NCBI GenBank assembly: GCA_028691595.1
Contig: JAQUZA010000051.1
Span: 1-12,050 of the forward strand
DNA length: 12,050 bases
Origin: Candidatus Rifleibacteriota bacterium
GTDB taxonomy: Bacteria > Muiribacteriota > Ozemobacteria > Ozemobacterales > Ozemobacteraceae
Direction: 5' to 3'
The first letter of the stretch is position 1, and each line of letters starts with the position of its first letter. Of this stretch, positions 1-7,884 are shown piece after piece. The translations under genes and the position numbers were made by a program. The notes beneath the pieces were generated by a model that had not been told where the DNA came from, did not search any database, and saw nothing but the letters and a program-made list of their open reading frames with translations.

Positions 1-2992
1 AAACCCATCCCTTGTCCTGAAAGATCTGGCCGAGCATAAACAGGCCCTGGTAATGGGTGGGGAACATCCCCAGGAGTTCCTGGAGTTCTATCGATGCCTC
101 ATCCTGTTGCCCCGTTTTGATAAAAGTGTTTGCAAGGGCAACATATACTTCGGGCTGTTCTGGATCAATTTCTTTGGCCTTTTGTAAGGCTTCGAGCGCC
201 TGGTCGAAGGCTTCAAGAGTGAGATGCAGTGAGCCAAGTTCAAACCACGCCACCTGATTTTGGGCCTGCAGCGCGATAACGTTTTCATATTCCATGATGG
301 CATTTTTATACATGCCACGTTCAGAAAAGATTCTTGCCTGTTTGATGCCTTCGTTGGCCTGCCCGCTGACCTTGACGTGAATAAGTTCCTGATAGTGTTC
401 TTTGGCCAGAGAGTGCAGTGGATCAAGTTCGAGGACCCGGGTAAATTCAACAAGCGCTTCATTCAAACGCCCGGCATCGTTATATGCCAGGCCCATTTCA
501 AAGTGGGCTTCAACGCACTTTTCATCAAGAGAGATGGCAATTTTGATTTCGTTGATGCCGCTCTCAATCATGCTGTTGTCGTTATATGATTTGCCCATAT
601 TCAAATAGATGCGACCCAGTTCCACGTGAGCAACGGGGTAATCGTTCTTTTCCGCGATTATATCTTTGAAGGCCATGGTTGCCTGGTCAATCATGTTGCT
701 GATCGCATAAACTCTGCCAAGCTGCACTCTGGCATCATAATTTTGCGAATCTTTGTTAATGAGGCTTTTGAGTTCCATGATTGCCATTTCATGATCGCCC
801 GAACGTGCATAAGCTTCAGAAATAATTGAGCTGATTTCATTATTTCCGGGCTGTGTCTGCCGGGCTTCCTGAAGAATTTCGACCACCCGTGCGTAATCCT
901 GGCAGGCAAGATAGAGGCGTGCAATCTCGATGGTGATGTTGACATCCTGTGGGGCTACCATTCTTGCCTGATTAAGCACTTCAAGGGCTTCTTCAAACAT
1001 CTGCCGGCTCTGATAAATTCTTGACATCTTCAGGTAAAGCCCTACATTTTCCGGCGTTCTCTGCCTGAGATTTTCAAGCTCATTGAGGGCTTCCTGGTGA
1101 AAATTGCGCATCAGATAGATGTCGATTAAACCGTTAAGCAACTCGTCTGAGCCATCACCGATTTCTCTGGCCTGCTGTAGATAGGCTAGACCATTCTCGT
1201 TGTCGCCATCTTGAAGCAACTGGCTGCCAAGCTCGAGAAAAAGCCTGGGATCAGTGGCTCCAAGAGATATGGCCTGCTTTAATGATGCTATCTGGTCGCT
1301 GGTTCTGCCAAGGGTACGATAGAGGTCGCCAAGAGCCATGTGGGCCTTGAGATCATCGGGATTCCGCTGAATAATTATATTGTAGGAACGTATGGCATCT
1401 TCGTGCATGCCACGTTGCTTATAGATTTCGGCAAGGGTTTCATGCGGGCTCGTATCTTCAGGGTTAAGCTGTAGAGATTGCTGAAACGAGGTTATCGCTT
1501 CGGACACAAATCCCAGTTTTATATAAATTTTTCCAAGTGTTGATAACCAGTTTGAAGAGGGAGAAAGTTGATGCAGGCGCAACAGGGTGGTTACTGCCTC
1601 GCGATCCCTGCCGCATTGGAGCTGCAGGGCCTGAAGGTCATTCAGCAGCTCAATATTATTGGGATCTGTTTCAAGAAGGGCGGAAATCGCATCGATTTCT
1701 TCGTTGACCATGCCTTTGCTGCGGTAGATCATGCGGAGTTCACCCTTGATGTCAGTTCTCTCCGGCGCGATTTCAAGCACTCTTACATAATAGGCATTTG
1801 CTTCGTCAACCATGCCTCTCTCGCCGTAGGCTCGGGCAAGAACCAATGCCAGGTCAGGGTCTTCAGGGTGGGCAACACTTAATGCTTCTATTGACTCAAG
1901 GCAAAGACCAGCATCACCGCCGGCCTGAACAATTTCATAGAGTCTTTCAGGGATTTCGTAGTCTTCAGGGGACGACTCAAGCGCCTGGTTGTAGCATTCA
2001 ATGGCACGATTGAGATCCCCGTTGGCTGCATAAGAAGCGGCAAGATTTTTCATAACTTCAGGCGATGAAGTGTCAATGGCCGCTATGGCTTCGTATTCTT
2101 TGATCTGCAGGTCATACTGGCCGCGTTCACCGTAGAGATTGGCAAGCTCGTAACGGATTTCCAGCCAGTCCGGCTTTAACCCGGCAATGGTTTCGAATTC
2201 ACGCAGAGCATCGTCAGACATTTCCAGACGCTGATAAAGCTTGCCGCAGCGATAATAAAGTTCAACATTTGAGCTGTCGAGCTCTTTTACGGCCTGGTAT
2301 TTTTCGAGTGCCTCTTCATACCGACCGCGAGATTCAAGATCTTTGCCTATTTTAAAATGAATGCTCGGATCATTTGGATCAAGATATTCTGCTTTCTTGT
2401 ATTCCATGATGGCATCGTTATACTGCCCGTTGAGTTCATAGGCTTCTCCGAGTTCAGAGTGCAGTCTGGCATTGTCAGAATCATTGTCTATGGCTCTCTG
2501 GAAAAGGCTGATCGCACCATCTATATCGTTAGCGGTTATTTTAAGCCGTGCAAGTTCAATTATGGCCCTGGCAAAAAGAGGGTCTATTTCAATTGCCTTC
2601 TGAAAGTGCTTTTCGGCACGTTCTATGGCGTTGCGTTGCAGATTGAGCATGCCAAGATCGAACTGAAGCTGTTTGTCGCCGGGGGAAAGGGCAATAGCTT
2701 TGTCGTAAACCTCGATTGCTTTGTCAGTCTGGCCGGTTTCGAGCAGCAAAGACCCTAATGAGCCAAGAACGGTTGCGTCTGTCGGCGACATGTTTGCTAT
2801 TTGTTCAAGTATCGCGACGGCTTCAGGTTTTCGCCCGGACCGTTGGTGGCAATCTGCAAGGAGCTTCATGGCCGGAACAAAACCGGGTTTTTCAGTCAGC
2901 ACCTTCTCAAGGGTTGCACCGGCTTTTTCGAAGTTCTGCATTTCATAGTAAGTCTGCCCCTTCTCCAGAAGGATTTCCCAGCGGTTAATCAT
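1..2992 (-). CDS. Giant TPR-repeat protein, second of a tandem pair (3' end outside window)
   Basis: I read this frame by hand from ATG at 2992 leftwards; it stays open for 997 codons with no stop and leaves the window. The product starts inside a TPR unit within its first residues (MINRWEILLEKG), with no signal peptide or membrane segment, so a cytoplasmic location is inferred. About 29-30 TPR units of 34 residues are visible, with the usual LG/Y/A/A/P pattern (for example ELGEAY, DAIMEY, YLDP). Register is broken near residues 810-825 by a short insert (about 7 residues, SYNDNSM region) and again near residues 855-890, where a unit is irregular (KEHYQELIHVKVSG). Known TPR arrays bind peptides or assemble complexes; no catalytic domain is seen. 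The start is supported by AAGGAG at 3006-3001, 8 bases upstream. It lies 50 bp after the first TPR gene and is probably co-transcribed with it. The protein family is clear; partner and function are unknown, and a C-terminal effector domain could lie outside the window. Confidence 0.9.
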   Translation of the reverse strand, partial: MINRWEILLEKGQTYYEMQNFEKAGATLEKVLTEKPGFVPAMKLLADCHQRSGRKPEAVAILEQIANMSPTDATVLGSLGSLLLETGQTDKAIEVYDKAIALSPGDKQLQFDLGMLNLQRNAIERAEKHFQKAIEIDPLFARAIIELARLKITANDIDGAISLFQRAIDNDSDNARLHSELGEAYELNGQYNDAIMEYKKAEYLDPNDPSIHFKIGKDLESRGRYEEALEKYQAVKELDSSNVELYYRCGKLYQRLEMSDDALREFETIAGLKPDWLEIRYELANLYGERGQYDLQIKEYEAIAAIDTSSPEVMKNLAASYAANGDLNRAIECYNQALESSPEDYEIPERLYEIVQAGGDAGLCLESIEALSVAHPEDPDLALVLARAYGERGMVDEANAYYVRVLEIAPERTDIKGELRMIYRSKGMVNEEIDAISALLETDPNNIELLNDLQALQLQCGRDREAVTTLLRLHQLSPSSNWLSTLGKIYIKLGFVSEAITSFQQSLQLNPEDTSPHETLAEIYKQRGMHEDAIRSYNIIIQRNPDDLKAHMALGDLYRTLGRTSDQIASLKQAISLGATDPRLFLELGSQLLQDGDNENGLAYLQQAREIGDGSDELLNGLIDIYLMRNFHQEALNELENLRQRTPENVGLYLKMSRIYQSRQMFEEALEVLNQARMVAPQDVNITIEIARLYLACQDYARVVEILQEARQTQPGNNEISSIISEAYARSGDHEMAIMELKSLINKDSQNYDARVQLGRVYAISNMIDQATMAFKDIIAEKNDYPVAHVELGRIYLNMGKSYNDNSMIESGINEIKIAISLDEKCVEAHFEMGLAYNDAGRLNEALVEFTRVLELDPLHSLAKEHYQELIHVKVSGQANEGIKQARIFSERGMYKNAIMEYENVIALQAQNQVAWFELGSLHLTLEAFDQALEALQKAKEIDPEQPEVYVALANTFIKTGQQDEASIELQELLGMFPTHYQGLFMLGQIFQDKGWV

Positions 2993-3042
2993 TCGCCCGT
3001 CTCCTTACCTGCTGTATCATATTCTATATTTCTTTCTGTCAT
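2989..3042 (-). other. 17-codon mini-frame bridging the two TPR genes
   Basis: Immediately after the TAA of the first TPR gene (3045-3043) comes an ATG at 3042-3040. It opens a frame encoding MTERNIEYDTAGKETGE and ends in TGA at 2991-2989. That stop overlaps the ATG of the second TPR gene (2992-2990) in an ATGA arrangement. The mini-frame has only a weak purine-rich region upstream (GGAAGCTGAAG), while the second TPR gene has its own good ribosome site inside it. It may be chance, or it may carry ribosomes from one TPR gene to the next. There is no evidence that the peptide itself has a function. Confidence 0.3.
3001..3006 (-). promoter_or_regulatory. Shine-Dalgarno site of the second TPR gene
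   Basis: On the minus strand AAGGAG lies 8 bases before the ATG at 2992. This spacing fixes the start of the partial TPR gene and supports its being a separate gene rather than a frameshifted tail of the upstream one. Confidence 0.75.
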
Positions 3043-6000
3043 TTAATCTTCAGCTTCCATCATTTCGTCTGCCTTTTCAAAGGCTTTGGCAGCTTCTTCA
3101 TTGTTTCCGGTGCCACGATAAGCCTTACCAAGCAGGAAATACACTTTGAAATTGGCATCGGCGAACTGAGTTGCCTTGAGCAGCTCTTTCAGAGCTTCGG
3201 GGAACATTTCCTTTTCGAGGTAATCTTCTCCAATTCTGAGCAATACTTCGTAATTGTCTTCCATCTGACCCTGGGCCTTTTTAAAGGCTTCGGTCGCTTT
3301 ACCTTTTTCATTTATGCCTTCATAGGCCTTTCCAAGAAGGAAGAAGGCTTCGCCGTTTTCTGGAGTTATTGCTACGGCTTTTTCAAGAGTTGTAGCGGCT
3401 TCCTGCAGCATGCCATTGTCGATGTAGAGTCGACCGAGCTCATGATAGACTTCCTGGTGGTTCGAATCGAGGTTGATAACCTTCTTGAATTCATCTATGG
3501 CATCACCGACCTTGAGCAGCTTGTAATAGGCTTTGCCCAGTTCAAAATGAGCCTTGCTGTTGGTTGGATAGCGGTTAATGGCCTTTTTATAGAGTCGAAC
3601 CATTTTATCGAAGTTCTGATTGCTCCAGAATATGCCGCCCAGAGCGTAAATGCACTCAATCAGGTTTTCGTTGAGACTTAGAGCCTGTTCAAAGTTGGCT
3701 ATGGCCTCATTCTGGTCGCCCTTGCCGAGATAGGCTTCGCCAAGTTCAAAGAAGAACAGAGCGTTTTTGGGGGCAGCTTCAACGGCTCGTGAATAAAGGG
3801 TTATCATGCCGTCGTAATTAGAGGTCTGTTTATACTGTGCGCCAAGGCGGTAAACGATGTTTAGATCGCCTGGCTTGAATTCAAGGGCCTTTTCAAAGGC
3901 ATTTGTTGCGCCGGCCACGTCGCCAAGTTTCTCACATACTTCGCCGAGTTCCTTGTAGAGAGAATAGTTCTCTGCTTCAAGAGAGATGGCTTTTTCGAGC
4001 AGTTCTTTCGCTTCTTTCCATTCTTCGTTAGAAGAATGAATCATGCCGAGCTTCTGATAAACATCGACGTAGTCATCCTGCAGTTCGAGAGCCTTTTCAA
4101 ACATCAGCATTGCATCTGAATTTTGGCCCTGCTGGTAAAAAATGTCGCCGATTTCATAATAGATGACAGCATTTTCAGGGTCGAGCCTGATCGATTTGTT
4201 GAATTCTTCGACAGCCTCTTCGCTTCGCCCTGTGTCACGCAGATGACGTGCCAGTTCAAGATGGGCGCGCTTGTGTTCTGGTGCCAGGCCGATTACGGTT
4301 TTAAATTCACTGATGGCCAGTTCGTTCTGACCCTGGGTCGAATAAATTATCCCAAGTTCGAAATGTGCCGCTGAATTTCGCGGGTCAAGGGCAATGACTT
4401 TTTTGTAGGCTTCAACGGCATCGTCGATGATCCCCTGGCTTGCGTAGGCTTTGGCCAGCTCAACATTGACCGCGATGTTGGAGGGTTCCCAGACCAGGGC
4501 TTCTTTGAATTCCCCGATGGCTTTGTCGACACGACCTTTGTTGATGAAGGCCATGGCAAGTTCTCTATGCGGCACCGGGTTGGTATTGTCAAGCTGAATA
4601 GCTCTGGAAAACCTTTCGATGGCCATATCGAGATTACCCTGTTTGCGGTGAATCAGGCCGATATGTGTGAGAATTTCGGGGTTGTTTGGTTCATGCTCGA
4701 GCGCGGCCTCAAATTCTCGCAGGGCATCGGTCAGGCGGTTGAGGTGATCGTAAACCTTGCCAAGTTCGAGGTGAATGATTGAATTGCCCGGGTCGGTTTC
4801 AAAGACCCGGCTGTAAAATCTGGCGGCATCTTCCCATTTTTCAAGGGATGCGTAGATTTTGCCCAGTCTGACAAGGGCATCAGTGCGCTCTTCGTTGATT
4901 TCAGCAACTTTAAGATACTCGTCGAGGGCTTTTTCGAGCTGCCCGCAGTGATAGTAGGTTTCGGCAAGTCTGAATCTGGCGGTGTGGTTTTGTGGATCAA
5001 GCTCGACGAGCCTTCGGTAACAGTTGCCGGCAAGTTCGTAACTTTCGCTTATGTAATAAATGTCACCAAGGTTGGTCAGGGCTTCGCTGAGAGAGGGGTC
5101 AATCTCGAGGGCACGATTGAATTCTTCGATGGCTTTGCTCTGTTTTTCCTGGTCGAGATAGACATCAGCCAGCTCAACATGCGCCTGTGGAGCATCGGGC
5201 CGAATTCTGATTGCATTTAAATAAGACTCGACAGATTTCTCAAGGGCATGGCGATGATGGTATAGACGGCCAAGTTCAAGATGTGCTTCAAAAATGTCAG
5301 CCTTGATATCGACAACTGCATGCAGGGCATCGAGCGCCTTATCATGGAGATCTCTGACGATGTAAATTTTGGCAAGTGACATTTGAGCAGCCACGTGATC
5401 AGGTTTGAGTTCAACAACCCTTCTAAATTCGTCTTCGGCTTTGTAAACCTGATTGGTGGTCTCATAAAGCCTTGCCAGTTGCTCGTGGGCAGGCAGACAC
5501 TCCGGAGCTATCTCAAGGGCTCTGAGATACTCGTCCTCGGCATCTTTAAGCTTTTCAAGCCGCTCGAGAGTCTGTGCATACTGAATGACTGCCTCAACAT
5601 AGTCAGGAGAAGCTACAAGAACGGCTTCAAGGATATTTTTGGCTTCAAGCCAGTTGCCCGCATCGAAATAGAGGCATGCGAGGTCGAATCTGATCCTTGT
5701 CGGATTGTTCGACAGGTTGATGGCGGTATTGAATTCTTCGATTGCCTGCTGGAAACGACCATTGCGGTGATGAATCAGGCCAAGGTAGTAGTGGGCCTGA
5801 TCATGGGCAGGGGCGAGCTCTACGGTGCGGGTGAAGCGAATTCTCGCAATTTCATCCTGCAGCTCGGCAAAACATATCTGGCCAATGGCAAAGTGGGCTT
5901 CCGTATAGTCAATGTCAAGTTCGATGGCTTTGCGCAGATTGGCCATGGCCTTTTCGTTCTCGTTGATGTCTTTGTAGACGCGACCAAGCTCGTAATAACC

Positions 6001-7884
6001 CTGTGCAAAGTTCGGATTGATACGGATAACCTTCTGGTAAAGCTTAATGGCTTCATCGGGACGCTTTTCGTCGCTTCTGATTTCTGCCATATTAAGATAG
6101 GCAGGAATATAGGTTTTGTCTTTTTCAACAGCCTGTTCAAAATAGGAGAAGGCCTGCTGCATCTGACCCATGCGCCGATAAACATCGCCCGTTTCATAAT
6201 AGGCACGCGGATCATCGGGATCAAGCTCAGTAACCAGTTTGCATGCCTGGAGAGCTTGATCATAGATCGGCGTGCCGCTTTCCATGACGGTCAGGTATGA
6301 ATTTTTCAGGCCCCAGTAAGCCCATTTGAAATCCGGGGTCAGATTTATTGCCATCTGATAACTGTTAAGCGCTTCTTCCGTTCGTTCTTCCTGCTTTTCG
6401 GGGAGGATGGATGGGAGAATCTGACAGGCATAGGCGAGGGCAAAGTGTGCAACCGGGTTCTGAAAGTCCACCATCGCAGCATTCTTGTATTGCTCGATAT
6501 ATTTGCTGTAAAGGGTATCGGTGTCTTTACTGCCGGCAGTGCGATTTTTGTAAAGATCGATCTGGTTCATTATTGCCAGCGGGCTTGAAGGATCTATCTC
6601 AAGAGCCTTCTGGAAGGCCTCAAAAGCTTCGTCATACTGCCGTCGTTTAACGTAGATTTTTCCAAGCTCGATCCAGGCACCAAGTGCGTTAGCTTCTTTG
6701 AAAAATCTTAGTTTATTGAACAGGTAGCCTTCCTGGTAGATGTCATGGGTGCGGTTGCGTGAAAGATCGACAATTTCTTTGAATCGGGTTACGCCAAGTT
6801 CGAGCATGCCCATCAGAAGATGAATCTTGCCAAGTCGGAAATGGGCAAAAACGTTGGTTGGGTTGATGTTCAGGCCCTGCTGATAATATTCAATTGCCTG
6901 GTCGTAGCTGGCTTTTTGTTCACTGATGTAACCGAGCCTGAAATATGCCGGAGCATAGCCGGGATTCATTTCCAGAACCTTGCGATAGTTATCCTGGGCG
7001 CTGGTAAGTGCTTCTTCAGATGGCATGGCATGTTCAGCCTGGGCGATCAGGTAACATTCTCCAAGTTCAAAGATCAGCCTCGGATCGCTTTTTATATGCT
7101 TCATGCCTTTTAGAAGTTGCTCAATTGCTCCTTCATAGTTGGCATCATAGATGCAAAGATCCTTTAACCCAAGGTTAGCCCAGAGGTTGGCAGGGTTTAT
7201 TTCTACGGCTCTTTCCATCATCAGGCGTGCTTCCTGGCGCTGGGTTATGAATTTTTCCTGGTCCTGGGCGTGCAGGATAAGGTAAGCATTGCCCATTATG
7301 CAATTAGCCATAGACTCGCTCTCAATTGAGCGAAGCTCGTCGCGAAGTTTCTCGATAATCTCTGCATATCTTTGTTCGCGGTCGGGAAGGTTGGCGCACA
7401 AGGCGCGATATTGCAGGATGAGGCGGATCCAGGTTTCCCCGTCTTCAGGCAGCTTTTTGAGAGCCTGACGATAAGATGAAATTGATTCGTCGAGGATGCC
7501 CTGAACAGAATAAATATCACCAAGAGCTTTGTGAATCGATGGGTTGGCAGGATCCAGTATCAGGGCCTTTTTGTAATCAAGCAGGGCTTTGACAAAGTTG
7601 CCCTTGTTCTTGAGAATGCCGGCCTGATTTATGTAGAGGCTGACCCGTTCTGTTTTTTCATCGGCGGAAAACAGGCTGGCGCGGTCACGCAGGGCCAGCA
7701 GTTCGTTCTGCTCGGCCAGTTTTTTCAGCGACTCCAGATATTCGCGTGAGGCACTGCCAATTTCAAGGAAAATACACCTTGATTCCTGGGTGTGCCAGAA
7801 CATGCACTGTTCCTGGATGCAAGTGCCTCCAGTACGACTATCTTCTCTCAGTTTCCCTAGAAAAGGGCAGATTTCCTTGGTCAT
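3043..7884 (-). CDS. Giant TPR solenoid protein with N-terminal four-cysteine module (1613 aa)
   Basis: The protein has three parts. Residues 1-40 hold four cysteines, C6, C22, C27 and C37 (C-x15-C-x4-C-x9-C), with CPFLG at the front and CMFWH in the middle; this looks like a small metal (zinc or Fe-S) module, which is inferred. Residues 44-76 are helical and charged. From about residue 81 to the end there are about 43 TPR units. The first 12 or so are irregular and contain inserts, but from about residue 556 to 1609 roughly 31 units follow in an unbroken 34-residue register (for example HFELGIIY, AISEFKTVI, LDP ends). The tail is acidic (MMEAED). No signal peptide, membrane segment or enzyme domain is visible, so a cytoplasmic scaffold is most likely. 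The ATG overlaps the ftsK stop (ATGA), and AAGGAG at 7902-7897 lies 12 bases upstream, which points to coupling with ftsK. Function is unknown. Alternatives include a glycosyltransferase-free relative of OGT-type TPR arrays or a general assembly platform. Confidence 0.92.
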   Translation of the reverse strand: MTKEICPFLGKLREDSRTGGTCIQEQCMFWHTQESRCIFLEIGSASREYLESLKKLAEQNELLALRDRASLFSADEKTERVSLYINQAGILKNKGNFVKALLDYKKALILDPANPSIHKALGDIYSVQGILDESISSYRQALKKLPEDGETWIRLILQYRALCANLPDREQRYAEIIEKLRDELRSIESESMANCIMGNAYLILHAQDQEKFITQRQEARLMMERAVEINPANLWANLGLKDLCIYDANYEGAIEQLLKGMKHIKSDPRLIFELGECYLIAQAEHAMPSEEALTSAQDNYRKVLEMNPGYAPAYFRLGYISEQKASYDQAIEYYQQGLNINPTNVFAHFRLGKIHLLMGMLELGVTRFKEIVDLSRNRTHDIYQEGYLFNKLRFFKEANALGAWIELGKIYVKRRQYDEAFEAFQKALEIDPSSPLAIMNQIDLYKNRTAGSKDTDTLYSKYIEQYKNAAMVDFQNPVAHFALAYACQILPSILPEKQEERTEEALNSYQMAINLTPDFKWAYWGLKNSYLTVMESGTPIYDQALQACKLVTELDPDDPRAYYETGDVYRRMGQMQQAFSYFEQAVEKDKTYIPAYLNMAEIRSDEKRPDEAIKLYQKVIRINPNFAQGYYELGRVYKDINENEKAMANLRKAIELDIDYTEAHFAIGQICFAELQDEIARIRFTRTVELAPAHDQAHYYLGLIHHRNGRFQQAIEEFNTAINLSNNPTRIRFDLACLYFDAGNWLEAKNILEAVLVASPDYVEAVIQYAQTLERLEKLKDAEDEYLRALEIAPECLPAHEQLARLYETTNQVYKAEDEFRRVVELKPDHVAAQMSLAKIYIVRDLHDKALDALHAVVDIKADIFEAHLELGRLYHHRHALEKSVESYLNAIRIRPDAPQAHVELADVYLDQEKQSKAIEEFNRALEIDPSLSEALTNLGDIYYISESYELAGNCYRRLVELDPQNHTARFRLAETYYHCGQLEKALDEYLKVAEINEERTDALVRLGKIYASLEKWEDAARFYSRVFETDPGNSIIHLELGKVYDHLNRLTDALREFEAALEHEPNNPEILTHIGLIHRKQGNLDMAIERFSRAIQLDNTNPVPHRELAMAFINKGRVDKAIGEFKEALVWEPSNIAVNVELAKAYASQGIIDDAVEAYKKVIALDPRNSAAHFELGIIYSTQGQNELAISEFKTVIGLAPEHKRAHLELARHLRDTGRSEEAVEEFNKSIRLDPENAVIYYEIGDIFYQQGQNSDAMLMFEKALELQDDYVDVYQKLGMIHSSNEEWKEAKELLEKAISLEAENYSLYKELGEVCEKLGDVAGATNAFEKALEFKPGDLNIVYRLGAQYKQTSNYDGMITLYSRAVEAAPKNALFFFELGEAYLGKGDQNEAIANFEQALSLNENLIECIYALGGIFWSNQNFDKMVRLYKKAINRYPTNSKAHFELGKAYYKLLKVGDAIDEFKKVINLDSNHQEVYHELGRLYIDNGMLQEAATTLEKAVAITPENGEAFFLLGKAYEGINEKGKATEAFKKAQGQMEDNYEVLLRIGEDYLEKEMFPEALKELLKATQFADANFKVYFLLGKAYRGTGNNEEAAKAFEKADEMMEAED

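Noticed and set aside
2357..2758. 133-codon plus-strand frame
   Set aside because: It is antisense to the partial TPR gene, with the same reversed-repeat composition and no start signal.
5383..6300. 305-codon plus-strand frame opposite the first TPR gene
   Set aside because: It lies wholly antisense to regular TPR units. Its phenylalanine- and valine-rich repeats (such as FVNL and FEFNN) are what reversed TPR codons give, and it has no ribosome site. It is a shadow frame.
1..7884. 102-bp DNA periodicity seen as recurring words such as CCAAGTTC on the plus strand
   Set aside because: This follows from the 34-residue TPR period and shared codons for F/ELG. The units differ too much to be a DNA-level tandem repeat.
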